From: a virus
IMG/VR virus record: IMGVR_UViG_3300042452_000298
Location: 1-30,836 of that record
Strand: one strand, 5' to 3'
Length of the DNA: 30,836 bases
Part shown: positions 1 to 7,068 of the stretch, in pieces
Layout: every line of letters starts with the position of its first letter
How positions within the stretch are numbered: position 1 is the stretch's first letter
Notes under the pieces: generated by a model
Databases searched by the model: none
Seen by the model: only the letters and a program-made list of their open reading frames with translations
What the model was told of the DNA's origin: nothing
Translations under genes and position numbers: made by a program

Positions 1-41
1 CTGGTGCAAGAGCGCACATTCACAACATAAGGTGAAGAGCG

Positions 42-254
42 TCACGCAGGCCGAGCAGGCCAGACGCACCGGCCGTCAGCGTCGGCAGCGTCTGGCAGGT
101 CGCGGAGGAGTTGCCGATAGGCGGCCCACTCAGCCTTCTTGGAAGCCGAGAGCGGAGCGTCTGCGAGTTGCGTCCAGTCAGACCGTGCCAGCATGAGATC
201 GCGGCGATCGCGATAGCGTTGCAGGCGATGGGTTGCGGTAAGTTCGTTGCTCAT
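42..254 (-). CDS. Tail fibre assembly chaperone-like protein (Phage_tail_APC type)
   Basis: A 70-aa protein. The central segment (about residues 15-55) has the pattern RD.MLARSDWTQLADAPL followed by KAEWAAYRQLLRDLP. This is the hallmark of the short phage tail-assembly-chaperone/fibre-assembly family (Phage_tail_APC, related to DUF4376 C-termini), usually encoded just after a tail fibre gene. Here it directly follows the LamG-domain tail protein, with the stop and ATG a few bases apart and GGAG upstream of the ATG. In the family it is thought to help fold or attach fibres; the exact role here is inferred. The C-terminus is short and Pro/Arg-rich. Confidence 0.75.
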   Translation of the reverse strand: MSNELTATHRLQRYRDRRDLMLARSDWTQLADAPLSASKKAEWAAYRQLLRDLPDAADADGRCVWPARPA

Positions 255-257
255 TGG

Positions 258-1085
258 TTACTCCGTAAACGCGGCGGTTGGTGGCGTGAAGTTGTCTGTG
301 TACCGTGCTAATCCGGTGGTTACGCGAACCTCGTCGATGTAGCCGATAAAAGTTTCCGACGTATCGTTTTCGTCAACCGCACCGATAGTCAGAGTGTTGT
401 GGGTTATAGAAGCGTCGTCGGATGCTGTCGCAACGCTAGCGCCACCAACATACAAAGTAACGACCCCGCCTGAACGGACGAGAGCAACATGATTCCACGC
501 ATTAGCGACATAACTTGACGCGGCCGCATCAAAAGCGCCGAAGCGGTAGTTTGTTCGCGTCGTGCCGCCGTCAGCATAAAAGGCGAGCGAAGCGTTTGAA
601 CCATCTCTGTATGAAAACAACTGGTTGAAGGTGATCGAAGTTGGCCTCACCCACGCTTCCAACGTGAAGTCGCCCGTGCCGGGAATCAGCGAATTGCTAG
701 TCACTTGAACGCATCCGCCGCCGTCTAGGTACAGCGATGAACCGCCGAACTTGCTTTGGGCAGTGCTGATCTCAGCGGTTCCTTCGGCTGCGCAAGACAG
801 ATTACTCGCAGACGAGTCGGTGATTGTAGTGCTGCCGTTTGTGCCGTCGAAGTGCAAGAGCAGTCTCGTACCGCCGGATACTATAGGAGACGCATTAGTG
901 TTCCACACAACCGCGTCTGAAATCGTGTGCGCGTAGAACGTGTCGCCCTCCAGTGTCTTTGTAATGGAAGAAATCTGGCCGACCGTTAACTTCTCGGTGA
1001 GCGTCCCAGCACCATTGTCGGCGGCGACAACGGCACTGACGCTGACGCTGTTTGCTGCGGGCAGTTGCGTGATGGTCTTAGGCAT
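258..1085 (-). CDS. LamG/concanavalin A-like tail protein, probable host-surface binding
   Basis: A 275-aa protein. The N-terminus (about 1-45, PKTITQLPAANSVSVSAVV) is typical of phage tail-attachment segments. From about residue 72 to the end lies a Laminin_G_3/concanavalin A-like lectin domain: LLLHFDG, GDFTLEAWVRP (about 138-148), WNHVALVRSGG..TLYVGG, and the terminal FIGYIDEVRVTTGLARY..NFTPP. Such domains bind carbohydrates and sit at the ends of tail fibres. The ATG overlaps the end of the propeller gene by 8 bp, so the two are probably co-translated and assembled together. Receptor binding is inferred from family and position. Its DNA looks less GC-rich than the head genes. Confidence 0.85.
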   Translation of the reverse strand: MPKTITQLPAANSVSVSAVVAADNGAGTLTEKLTVGQISSITKTLEGDTFYAHTISDAVVWNTNASPIVSGGTRLLLHFDGTNGSTTITDSSASNLSCAAEGTAEISTAQSKFGGSSLYLDGGGCVQVTSNSLIPGTGDFTLEAWVRPTSITFNQLFSYRDGSNASLAFYADGGTTRTNYRFGAFDAAASSYVANAWNHVALVRSGGVVTLYVGGASVATASDDASITHNTLTIGAVDENDTSETFIGYIDEVRVTTGLARYTDNFTPPTAAFTE

Positions 1086-2097
1086 ACTGAATTGTCCTCA
1101 ATGGGTCGTCGGAAAGGTCTGTTAACGTCTCGCCAGAAATCGTTTGTAGTAGCGCGACCTGCGGCGTGTATTCGGCAAACAGCCGAGCGGTGAGCGACGG
1201 CGTGGCCTGCACAATCGAAATGTGCGCCCAGTTGAACGAGTAGCCAGCACTAGCGCCAGCAAACGTCAGCGGCACCGCCGACCCCCAAGTCGCAAAGTCG
1301 TCCGACTCGTAGTACCACATCTCGTAGGTGTGGAAGTTTCCGTTTGAAACGTAGGCCCGGAACTTGCCGTCGCTAGTAATGACCAGCGGCAGCGTGTCGC
1401 CGCCGTCTGCTTCTGCCCCAACGCCCAAAGCAGACTCAGCGCCCCAGCCAGACAGAAGCGACGAAGACGTACGCTTCTTGTATCCAGACCAGCCAACGTC
1501 GTTGAAGGCCATGTAGTACGTCCCGGCTTTGTAGGCGATGAACGTATTTCCCTGCACAAGGGCCGTCGCGGATGCGCCGGTGATGGCAACCGGAGTTGAC
1601 CAATTCGCGGACGATCCCCATGTCGCTGGGTCGGTGCTGGTAGGCCGGATCACCTCAACGTAATGCGTTGAGTTTGGGACGTACACAATCGCAGGGCCAA
1701 CATCGTCCACGACCCAAGTCGGAATGTTTACGATGTTGTCGCCGCCTTGCGAGCCAACGGCGATCTCCACAACTGGCGTCCATGCCACAAGGTCATTGGA
1801 CTGAACGATGTGGATGGTCGGCGGGTTGCTGCTCCAGCCAGAATAGCCGTCGCTGTAGCACATGTAATACTTGCCGCGCCACCACAGAACAGTCGGGTCG
1901 TTGATTCCTCGCTCGGGAATCAAGACGCCGTCATCCGGGCCGACAGAGATGAAGTCCTTGCCGTCTCGCGAGATAAACACAAACGCCCGAACTCGCGTGG
2001 TTTCGCCAGTGCCGCCCTCGCCTGGATAGGCGGCGGCAATCCACAACGGCTGCAAGGCCGATGCCGTTGGTCGCATTGTTCTCGGATTCATCGGCAT
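1078..2097 (-). CDS. GH43-like five-bladed beta-propeller tail protein (possible depolymerase)
   Basis: A 339-aa protein with the repeating aromatic/strand pattern of GH43/GH32/GH117-type five-bladed propellers. Blade-like units include RAFVFISRDGKDF, INDPTVLWWRGKYYMCYSD, IHIVQSNDLVAWTPV, TFIAYKAGTYYMAF and MWYYESDDFATWGSAV. The NDPTV motif places Asp67 where GH43 enzymes keep the catalytic base. The general acid is not certain; Glu229 in the segment before DTLPL is one candidate. It may cleave host polysaccharide or only bind it. The gene sits between a fibre-like protein and a LamG protein, which supports a distal-tail role. The start is ATG at 2097 or 2091; neither has a good ribosome binding site, so the start is uncertain by two residues. 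Confidence 0.72.
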   Translation of the reverse strand: MPMNPRTMRPTASALQPLWIAAAYPGEGGTGETTRVRAFVFISRDGKDFISVGPDDGVLIPERGINDPTVLWWRGKYYMCYSDGYSGWSSNPPTIHIVQSNDLVAWTPVVEIAVGSQGGDNIVNIPTWVVDDVGPAIVYVPNSTHYVEVIRPTSTDPATWGSSANWSTPVAITGASATALVQGNTFIAYKAGTYYMAFNDVGWSGYKKRTSSSLLSGWGAESALGVGAEADGGDTLPLVITSDGKFRAYVSNGNFHTYEMWYYESDDFATWGSAVPLTFAGASAGYSFNWAHISIVQATPSLTARLFAEYTPQVALLQTISGETLTDLSDDPLRTIQYA

Positions 2098-2142
2098 AGG
2101 AGTTGCGCTACTGTAGGTGATGTAAGGTCAGTATACCGCTGG

Positions 2143-2709
2143 CTACAGCGCCGCAGGTATCAAGTCAGTATTGCGCCGGATCGGCGTGAGGTCACTGCCG
2201 CGCGCGACCCCGTAACTGGTCAGCGCCTGCTCGATGCCAGCGCCGCCGTCGGCAGTCACGACGGTCGAGGCGGCCGATTGAATCAAGAGGGTTTGGACTC
2301 CGGCGGAATAGGCGATGGGGTCGCCGGCTGGGCCTCCGACAAGGTTTCCTCCGGCGACTCTGGCGACGTAGTTTCCAGCGGCAAAACGAAGTTGCCAGTT
2401 CCCCAGTAGTTCGCCAGATATTCCCGCAAGACTCGCGTCACCCCTAGCCGCTGTGCCGGTTTGGCTTGAAACAAAGGTGATTGCCGTGCCTTGCGCACTT
2501 TCCAGAACGTCAAAGGTCGTACCAGTCACGGCGGCAACCATCCAGTTGCCGTTGTAGCTGGTGGTGCCGGTGATCCGAACCACATTGCCCGCCGCATACG
2601 ACTGCGTGCAGGTAAAGCGCACCCCGCCCGTGATGGACGCAGCCGCCGTGATGGCAATGCCCGCCTCATTGGACTGCGTGATAACGCTGCCGGAGAGCGA
2701 GAACGACAT
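2143..2709 (-). CDS. Beta-rich tail fibre/structural protein
   Basis: A 188-aa protein, rich in Ala, Gly, Ser and Thr, with no membrane segment. A middle section (about 35-75) has the form FTCTQSYAAGNVVRITGTT.YNG.W.V..VTGTTFDV. This resembles the small repeat found in many phage fibre and baseplate proteins (FCCH-like beta repeats). A collagen-like or enzymatic motif is absent. The ATG overlaps the stop of the upstream gene as TGATG. By position it belongs to the adhesion end of the tail. Function is inferred only from composition and context. Confidence 0.6.
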   Translation of the reverse strand: MSFSLSGSVITQSNEAGIAITAAASITGGVRFTCTQSYAAGNVVRITGTTSYNGNWMVAAVTGTTFDVLESAQGTAITFVSSQTGTAARGDASLAGISGELLGNWQLRFAAGNYVARVAGGNLVGGPAGDPIAYSAGVQTLLIQSAASTVVTADGGAGIEQALTSYGVARGSDLTPIRRNTDLIPAAL

Positions 2710-3161
2710 CAGGCGTACCCCACGCTCGCCAGGCTGTCGCCCGAGTACGTCAGCGTCTTCGTGGTCGCGATGCCAGACGGCAGCGATCCCGAGAGGACGA
2801 TCGACGCGAGCCGGCCGGCGACGCGGTTGAATGTTTTCACCACCGCGCCGCCCGGCGTCGCGTAGGAGATCGACGCCAACTCGCCCGCCGCGTAGGAGAG
2901 TGTGGCGGGGTAGGACTTCAGATTGCGGCTGACCGTCTCGTAGGTTTCGGGGGCGGGGGCGGACTCGCCGCTCGACGGCGGCACCGCTGGTGACACGACC
3001 GCCTGGAACGCCAACGGCGGCGAGACGCTCATTGGAGTGGGTGCCACGCCAGCAACAGACACCGCTGCCATCTGCGGCGCGGGCGTGTTGGCGAGCACGA
3101 CTTGCTCTGTCACGGCGACGCTCGGGGGCGAGGCCGTCACGTTCACTGTGATGTCACTCAC
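2709..3161 (-). CDS. Hypothetical tail-associated protein with Pro-rich linker
   Basis: A 150-aa protein. The N-terminal half is a low-complexity Ala/Pro/Val/Ser region (about 1-75). The C-terminal half has repeated short units such as LSYAAGELASISY, VAGRLASIVL and LTYSGDSLASVGY, a pattern like YD/RHS-type mini-repeats in tail fibres. It begins with GTG, and this GTG overlaps the stop of the preceding gene as GTGA. It may be a linker or fibre base protein. No enzymatic motif is seen. Confidence 0.6.
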   Translation of the reverse strand: MSDITVNVTASPPSVAVTEQVVLANTPAPQMAAVSVAGVAPTPMSVSPPLAFQAVVSPAVPPSSGESAPAPETYETVSRNLKSYPATLSYAAGELASISYATPGGAVVKTFNRVAGRLASIVLSGSLPSGIATTKTLTYSGDSLASVGYA

Positions 3162-3475
3162 GGCAGCACCTCGACAAAGCCCTGAAACAGCGTGCGGGTG
3201 TTTCCGCCGACGGTGCCGACCACTTCCCAGCGATAGGTGCCGCGAGCCAGCGAAGCAGTCTGCGTGTCAGTGAGCGACACGACAGCGATGCCGTTGGCGG
3301 CATCCGTGATGCTCACCGACAGCGGCAGGACAAGCGATCCTGCGGTGACGGTGTAGATAGAAGCCGCCAGGGAGTAGCCCGTGAGAGCCATCGAAAAATC
3401 GAGGGTCACTGCGAAATCATCACCCGCCCGGAACTCCAGGTTGAACCGGCCCGGTCGCTGGGAGAAGGTTTCCAT
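3158..3475 (-). CDS. Small baseplate/tail-tip-like beta protein
   Basis: A 105-aa protein with an N-terminal RAGDDFAVTLDFSMALTGYSLAASI segment, then alternating strands ending in GTYRWEVVGTVGG.TRTLFQGFVEV. This arrangement (short sequence with R.GDDF and a closing GxxxV) is common in small phage proteins of the BppU/baseplate N-terminal type, which attach fibres to the tail. The assignment is by pattern and position. The ATG at 3475 has no clear ribosome binding site and is separated from the upstream gene by 58 bp. Confidence 0.55.
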   Translation of the reverse strand: METFSQRPGRFNLEFRAGDDFAVTLDFSMALTGYSLAASIYTVTAGSLVLPLSVSITDAANGIAVVSLTDTQTASLARGTYRWEVVGTVGGNTRTLFQGFVEVLP

Positions 3476-3533
3476 GTCAGTTCACGTCGCGCCCTGCGTC
3501 GCTGCCTGTCGCGTTCATCTTCGGTTGTAGAGA

Positions 3534-3854
3534 CTAATTCTGCACGGGCGGCTTTGGCCCGGAGATCACAGTCCTGACCTGCTCGCGGAGTTCACGCTGG
3601 CCGTGAGCGAGTTCCTCGAGCGTCTCGACCTGCTGGCCCTGCGCTGCAGAAATCTCCTTGAGCGTCTCGCTCGTCGCCTCAAGGAACTGGACGTGGGCCT
3701 CGACCATAGGCTCGACGAGCGTGCCGTGCAGTGTGATTGCCGCCTCGCGGCCAAGCCAGATCACTACGCCCAGGAGCACCACCGGAACGCCGAAGCGTTC
3801 GGCGACCCGCAACAGCGAGTCCAGAATGCCCTGCTTGAGTTCGTCGGCCGTCAT
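3534..3854 (-). CDS. Single-TM protein with coiled coil, holin candidate
   Basis: A 106-aa protein. Residues about 21-36 (FGVPVVLLGVVIWLG) form one hydrophobic segment. It is followed by an amphipathic, Glu/Gln-rich region (about 50-96) likely to form a coiled coil, and a Pro-containing tail. Such small membrane proteins in late operons are often holins or holin-like. No endolysin is recognisable next to it, so this remains a candidate. It could equally be a membrane-anchored accessory protein. The upstream stop (TGA) lies within GTGAGG, which also serves as its ribosome binding site. Confidence 0.5.
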   Translation of the reverse strand: MTADELKQGILDSLLRVAERFGVPVVLLGVVIWLGREAAITLHGTLVEPMVEAHVQFLEATSETLKEISAAQGQQVETLEELAHGQRELREQVRTVISGPKPPVQN

Positions 3855-3861
3855 CGCAGCC

Positions 3862-4218
3862 TCACGTCTTCATCGTGACGATGCAGACGGCGGCCGTCGA
3901 GTTCGTCGACACCGACACGAGCTTGATCGCGCCGCAGCCATACGTCTCGTCGGGGAGGGCGTAGACGCGGGCCTCAGTCGTCGAGGGGGCCAGGGTCAGG
4001 TCGGCAGCCGAGCCGTCGACCTTGTAGAGTCGGCCAAACGTGCTGGTGAGGGCGTCGGACGCCCAGACCTGGAGGGTCGTGGCTGCCGTGCTGACGGTGC
4101 CCATCTCCAGGGTGCCGCCGGCCACGTCGTCCCAGCGGAGCGTCGTGGCCGCGGCCACCGACGTCGAGAGCGTGATGGGGATCGCTTTGAACTTACGACG
4201 AATCTTCGGCTCAGACAT
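3862..4218 (-). CDS. Small beta-rich structural protein
   Basis: A 118-aa protein starting MSEPKIRRKF. The ATG at 4218 is chosen because AAGGAGG stands 5 nt before it; an in-frame GTG two codons upstream overlaps that site and is less likely. The protein is Thr/Ala/Ser-rich with alternating strands (LQVWASDALTSTFGRLYKVDG, LTLAPSTTEARVYALPDE, IKLVSVSTNSTAAVCIVTMK). This is typical of small virion-surface or decoration proteins. It resembles in style the 22466-22912 product, but I see no specific family. Function unknown. Confidence 0.6.
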   Translation of the reverse strand: MSEPKIRRKFKAIPITLSTSVAAATTLRWDDVAGGTLEMGTVSTAATTLQVWASDALTSTFGRLYKVDGSAADLTLAPSTTEARVYALPDETYGCGAIKLVSVSTNSTAAVCIVTMKT

Positions 4219-4275
4219 CAGCACCTCCTTGTGCGTTGCGGGCCTCGATGGGCCGCTCGTGGCGTGTCACAGGGC

Positions 4276-4824
4276 TTATTGTTGTATTGTAGCCTTTGGG
4301 CAGGCCGCGATGGCTGATTCGACGGTCTGCCGGAGCCGCTCGATGGTCGACCAGTTGCCGATCACGCGGTCGATGAGCAGGGGGTCGACGCCGCCCTCGC
4401 TGGCGTGGCGGGCCGCCAGCCCCTTGATGCTGCCAAGCCCGCGAACGACCTGCCAGATGACCCCGCCTGCCGCCTTGATCGCCGCCGCCTCGTTGTCGAA
4501 CCTGCAATCCGTGACGACAACGTCGCGGCCCTCGTCGAGCAGCCGCTGCACCCGCCGCATGGCCGTGTCGACCCAGATCGACTGGCTGATCGTGTCGCGG
4601 CCCCACTCCGTGCCGAGGGTCTGGAGGAGCTGCCTGGGAGACTGACCAAGCCAGTCAATCGGCCGCTCCTTCGCCTCGCGGTCACGCATCTCGGCCGGTG
4701 TCAGGCCGGTGACGATCGAAACCATCTCGTACAGCGGGTCGGCAAACGCTACCCGGTCAAACCCCAGGATGCTCGCGACCGTGTCCTTGCCGCTCCCGGC
4801 CGCCCCACACATACCGATCAGCAT
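4276..4824 (-). CDS. Deoxynucleoside monophosphate kinase-like P-loop protein
   Basis: A 182-aa protein with a P-loop at residues 7-15 (GAAGSGKDT). It then has AFADPLYEM, the family-typical SPRQLLQTLGTEWGR segment, and VVVTDCRFDNEAAAIKAAGG, which matches the Walker B/switch part of phage dNMP kinases (T4 gp1-like). The family phosphorylates deoxynucleoside monophosphates to supply nucleotides for phage DNA synthesis. It is placed in the late operon downstream of a phosphoesterase gene, which is unusual for a nucleotide metabolism gene. The ATG follows the upstream TAG directly (TAGATG). The 3' end encodes ATIQQ and carries a copy of a motif repeated elsewhere in the window. Confidence 0.85.
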   Translation of the reverse strand: MLIGMCGAAGSGKDTVASILGFDRVAFADPLYEMVSIVTGLTPAEMRDREAKERPIDWLGQSPRQLLQTLGTEWGRDTISQSIWVDTAMRRVQRLLDEGRDVVVTDCRFDNEAAAIKAAGGVIWQVVRGLGSIKGLAARHASEGGVDPLLIDRVIGNWSTIERLRQTVESAIAACPKATIQQ

Positions 4825-5016
4825 CTAGTCGTGCCTTCCTAGCCACTGCGGTGGCGGGTTGTTTTCCATCATCGCGACCCGGTACTTGAGCCGCTCGATC
4901 TCCTCCAGCGCCCGGCCCAGGGCTGCTGCGAGGGTGCCGTTCGCTGCCGTCCAGGAGTTCGGCGGGCCGTATTTGTTCACCAGCAGCCACGCTCGTTGGA
5001 TTTCGTCGTTGGTCAT
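4825..5016 (-). CDS. Small hypothetical protein
   Basis: A 63-aa protein starting MTNDEIQRAWLLV. The ATG at 5016 forms an ATGA overlap with the stop of the phosphoesterase gene. A longer reading frame upstream is possible but lies inside that gene. The middle (about 30-48) is a predicted helix, AALGRALEEIERLKYRVAMM. No family recognised. It is placed between two nucleic-acid or nucleotide enzymes and is probably co-translated with them. Confidence 0.6.
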   Translation of the reverse strand: MTNDEIQRAWLLVNKYGPPNSWTAANGTLAAALGRALEEIERLKYRVAMMENNPPPQWLGRHD

Positions 5017-6095
5017 TTCTTGCTCTCGCGGAGGTCGCGGTCGCACCAGATCGGCATCGCCTTCGTCACCTCGTTCCGCGAATGGTCAATCACCACCGCG
5101 GCTTGACAAGGAGCCTCGAAGCCAGCCTTGATCCGCACCGTATAGCTGGAGTGGCCGATAACGCTCCCGTTCGATACATACCGCCCGCCCCGGAGCCAGC
5201 CAAACGAGTGGTAATGCCCAAAGCAGGTGAGGCTGGCCCTCCGGCTCGCATCCCATGCCGAGATCGCCTTCATGGCCGGCAGGGCGAGGCCGTAGACGCC
5301 GCCTGAATACTTGATCGAGAACCCATGTAGGAAGCGGATCGTGAAGTCGTCGACATCGACGTAGTTCAGCTCGCCCTCTGCCACCTGCCAGCGGACGTTT
5401 GGCTTCGTCTCAGCCGCCGCCATCATCAAATACAGATTCTGTTCAAATGAGTGATCCAGTTCCGTCTGGCAGCGGAGCTTGGGGGTACTCCTGCCATGAT
5501 TGCCGCTTGAAGTCGCCACGACGACTTCGTCTGCGTTCTCGGAGACGGCATCGACGAACGAACGCATCCGGCCGCCGATCCACCGGCAGGCAGCCAGCGG
5601 CGCAAGTTGGCTCGTCTCGGCCAACTCCTCGTGGATATGACCACTGATCATATCGCCGCCAAACCAGATCACGACGCGGCCGATGTCGGCAAGCTGCCGT
5701 TCGTGCTCGAGCAGCGCGAAGAACCGGCTCTGCAATTCGGCGAGTCGCCGGTCGCAGATGTCTAGCGAATACTGGTTGAGGCCGTTGGTTTCCGCATACG
5801 ACACCGGCTCCTCGCAGTGGACGTCGGAAATGAGCACCACCATTGTGGCTGGATTCTTGCCGCGCTTCTTCGGCTTCGTGGCTGGCCTGCGGACGGCCTT
5901 GATGCCCCGGAGGCCGACGAGCGTGTCGGCCCGCGACCGCTCGGCGTCAAGTTGGCGGATAGCCGACTCGTACTTCTTGCGAACCGACGAGAGTTCATCC
6001 CGCAGCCGCGCCGCCTCGGCGTCCTTGCCGACTTCTACTTGTCGGGCGACCGCAGCCACCGACTGATTGTTTGTTCGGCCTCTGGAGCGTGCCAT
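5013..6095 (-). CDS. Calcineurin-like metallophosphoesterase with N-terminal coiled coil
   Basis: A 360-aa protein. The ATG at 6095 is chosen because GGAGG lies 4 nt before it. Residues about 20-60 are charged and helical (coiled coil), followed by a basic linker (PATKPKKRGK). The catalytic domain has all metallophosphoesterase motifs: D91-x-H93 (ISDVHCEE), GGD at 146-148, GNH at 198-200, H257 (FLHGF) and GHYH at 293-296. The family hydrolyses phosphomonoesters or diesters, including nucleic acids (Mre11/SbcD relatives), with two metal ions. The substrate here is unknown. The 5' end overlaps the previous gene by 61 bp in another frame, and the 3' end overlaps the next start as ATGA. Confidence 0.85.
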   Translation of the reverse strand: MARSRGRTNNQSVAAVARQVEVGKDAEAARLRDELSSVRKKYESAIRQLDAERSRADTLVGLRGIKAVRRPATKPKKRGKNPATMVVLISDVHCEEPVSYAETNGLNQYSLDICDRRLAELQSRFFALLEHERQLADIGRVVIWFGGDMISGHIHEELAETSQLAPLAACRWIGGRMRSFVDAVSENADEVVVATSSGNHGRSTPKLRCQTELDHSFEQNLYLMMAAAETKPNVRWQVAEGELNYVDVDDFTIRFLHGFSIKYSGGVYGLALPAMKAISAWDASRRASLTCFGHYHSFGWLRGGRYVSNGSVIGHSSYTVRIKAGFEAPCQAAVVIDHSRNEVTKAMPIWCDRDLRESKK

Positions 6096-6298
6096 CCAAC
6101 CTCCGTGCAACGGGCGACGATTCCGCGATACACGGTGACGATCGGTGCTCCCTGAAGAGCACCAGACAACCACTCGCGTTTCACCTCACTCATCTCGGCC
6201 TGCGCCTCCGTGGGCAGGCGACTGAACCATGATCGTTTTGGGCGATGGATCGTGCCGACGGCCTGCACGACGCTTTGCAGTGCGGACTTCTTCGCCAT
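6035..6298 (-). CDS. Small basic hypothetical protein
   Basis: An 87-aa protein starting MAKKSALQSVVQAV. The ATG at 6298 has GGAG 8 nt upstream, overlapping the stop of the metallopeptidase gene. The sequence RLPTEAQAEMSEVKREWLSGALQG..IVTVYRGIVARCTEVGW..EAEQTISRWLR looks all-helical and could be a small DNA-binding (helix-turn-helix-like) protein. I do not recognise a family. Its 3' end lies under the 5' end of the phosphoesterase gene in another frame. Confidence 0.6.
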   Translation of the reverse strand: MAKKSALQSVVQAVGTIHRPKRSWFSRLPTEAQAEMSEVKREWLSGALQGAPIVTVYRGIVARCTEVGWHAPEAEQTISRWLRSPDK

Positions 6299-6302
6299 GC
6301 GG

Positions 6303-6590
6303 TCACTCCGTTTCGCGGTATCCGAGCGTCCAGAGAACGCGGGCAATGTCGCGGGCGCTCTCGGTGATGTGCTCCTCCGAAACGGTCGGGAAGCAAACGT
6401 GGAGAAGTTCGTGGATGATCGTTTCCAGGCGGCTCCGTTTGGAGAGCTTCTCGTCGACCAGAATCTTCCGGGGCATCTCCGGGTTCTTGGCATCCGGCAG
6501 ATACGCCCAGCCGGCCGCCTGGCCCTTCAATCTGCAAAACCGCAGGAGCCAGCGAGCCCCGGCCACAGTGAAATGGTGGTCATCCGGCAT
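6303..6590 (-). CDS. Minimal HExxH metallopeptidase (SprT-like)
   Basis: A 95-aa protein with H60-E-L-L-H64 (ETIIHELLHVCFP) and a following acidic segment (SEEHITESARD) that may supply the third zinc ligand. The preceding IL.DEKLS..SRLETIIHE pattern is that of small phage metallopeptidases of the SprT/zincin-like type, which in their host versions act on DNA-protein crosslinks. The protein is shorter than SprT and lacks a visible zinc ribbon. There is no ribosome binding site before the ATG, and a promoter-like sequence ends almost at the start, so a leaderless transcript is possible. Confidence 0.75.
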   Translation of the reverse strand: MPDDHHFTVAGARWLLRFCRLKGQAAGWAYLPDAKNPEMPRKILVDEKLSKRSRLETIIHELLHVCFPTVSEEHITESARDIARVLWTLGYRETE

Positions 6591-6596
6591 GGGGCT

Positions 6597-6626
6597 ATAT
6601 TGTCGCGGTGTAGCCTATTCGGTCAA
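6597..6626 (-). promoter_or_regulatory. Candidate sigma70-type promoter for the metallopeptidase gene
   Basis: On the minus strand TTGACC (6626-6621) is followed after 18 bp by CAATAT (6602-6597). The predicted start of transcription would fall at or beside the ATG at 6590, which has no Shine-Dalgarno sequence. The match is to the general consensus only, and the site lies within the 3' end of the preceding gene. Confidence 0.3.
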
Positions 6627-7067
6627 TGGGGGTTTCTCCGCTTTGCGGGCGTTGCGGATTGCCCGTTTTACCAAGAGGCGGCCAGCGGCGTCGATGAACG
6701 GAAGTTTTCGTTTCGTCGCTTCCTCGCGCAGCCAGCCGACGATCTCGTCAATTCGCTTTTCGCTTTCGTCCGCGCCCCATGCGTTCATTTGCGCGGCGCG
6801 AGCGTTGCATGAGCAGTTTGCCGAGGCTGTGATTCCGACCTTGGAGAGCAGTTTTTTTAGTTCAGTACCAGGGCCATCTTGCACCTCCTGCGGCTCTGGC
6901 TGAAACCGCATTTTCAGAACGTCTTCGAGGGTTGTGTTTTCCCTCTTGATGCCAACCATGCAGGCAGAGAAGGGCTTTTCTGGCACAACGCTCTTTGGCA
7001 CGACGGCCTTGCACTGGCCGCATACCCACGACTTGTCAAGCTCCTCCCACTGACACCAGATCGACAT
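6615..7067 (-). CDS. Cys-motif protein with conserved C-terminal helical domain, function unknown
   Basis: A 150-aa protein starting MSIWCQWEELDKSW. The ATG at 7067 has AGGAGG 4 nt upstream and is 1 bp from the stop of the previous gene. The N-terminus has C5, C16 and C19 (WVCGQC), suggesting a small zinc-binding unit. From about residue 67, GTELKKLLSKVGI, then CSC (85-87) with NARAAQMNAWG, then a helical segment RIDEIVGWLREEATKR and RLLVKRAIRNAR. I recall this last arrangement from uncharacterised phage and planctomycete proteins, usually next to tail genes, but no function is known to me. Confidence 0.7.
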   Translation of the reverse strand: MSIWCQWEELDKSWVCGQCKAVVPKSVVPEKPFSACMVGIKRENTTLEDVLKMRFQPEPQEVQDGPGTELKKLLSKVGITASANCSCNARAAQMNAWGADESEKRIDEIVGWLREEATKRKLPFIDAAGRLLVKRAIRNARKAEKPPLTE

Positions 7068-7068
7068 A

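Noticed and set aside
1-41. Start of a further small gene at the left edge
   Set aside because: The ATG codons there are followed by an early stop or by the window edge and have no ribosome binding site.
4040-4645. Plus-strand frame of 201 codons opposite the kinase gene
   Set aside because: Shadow of the dNMP kinase and structural gene; no motif.
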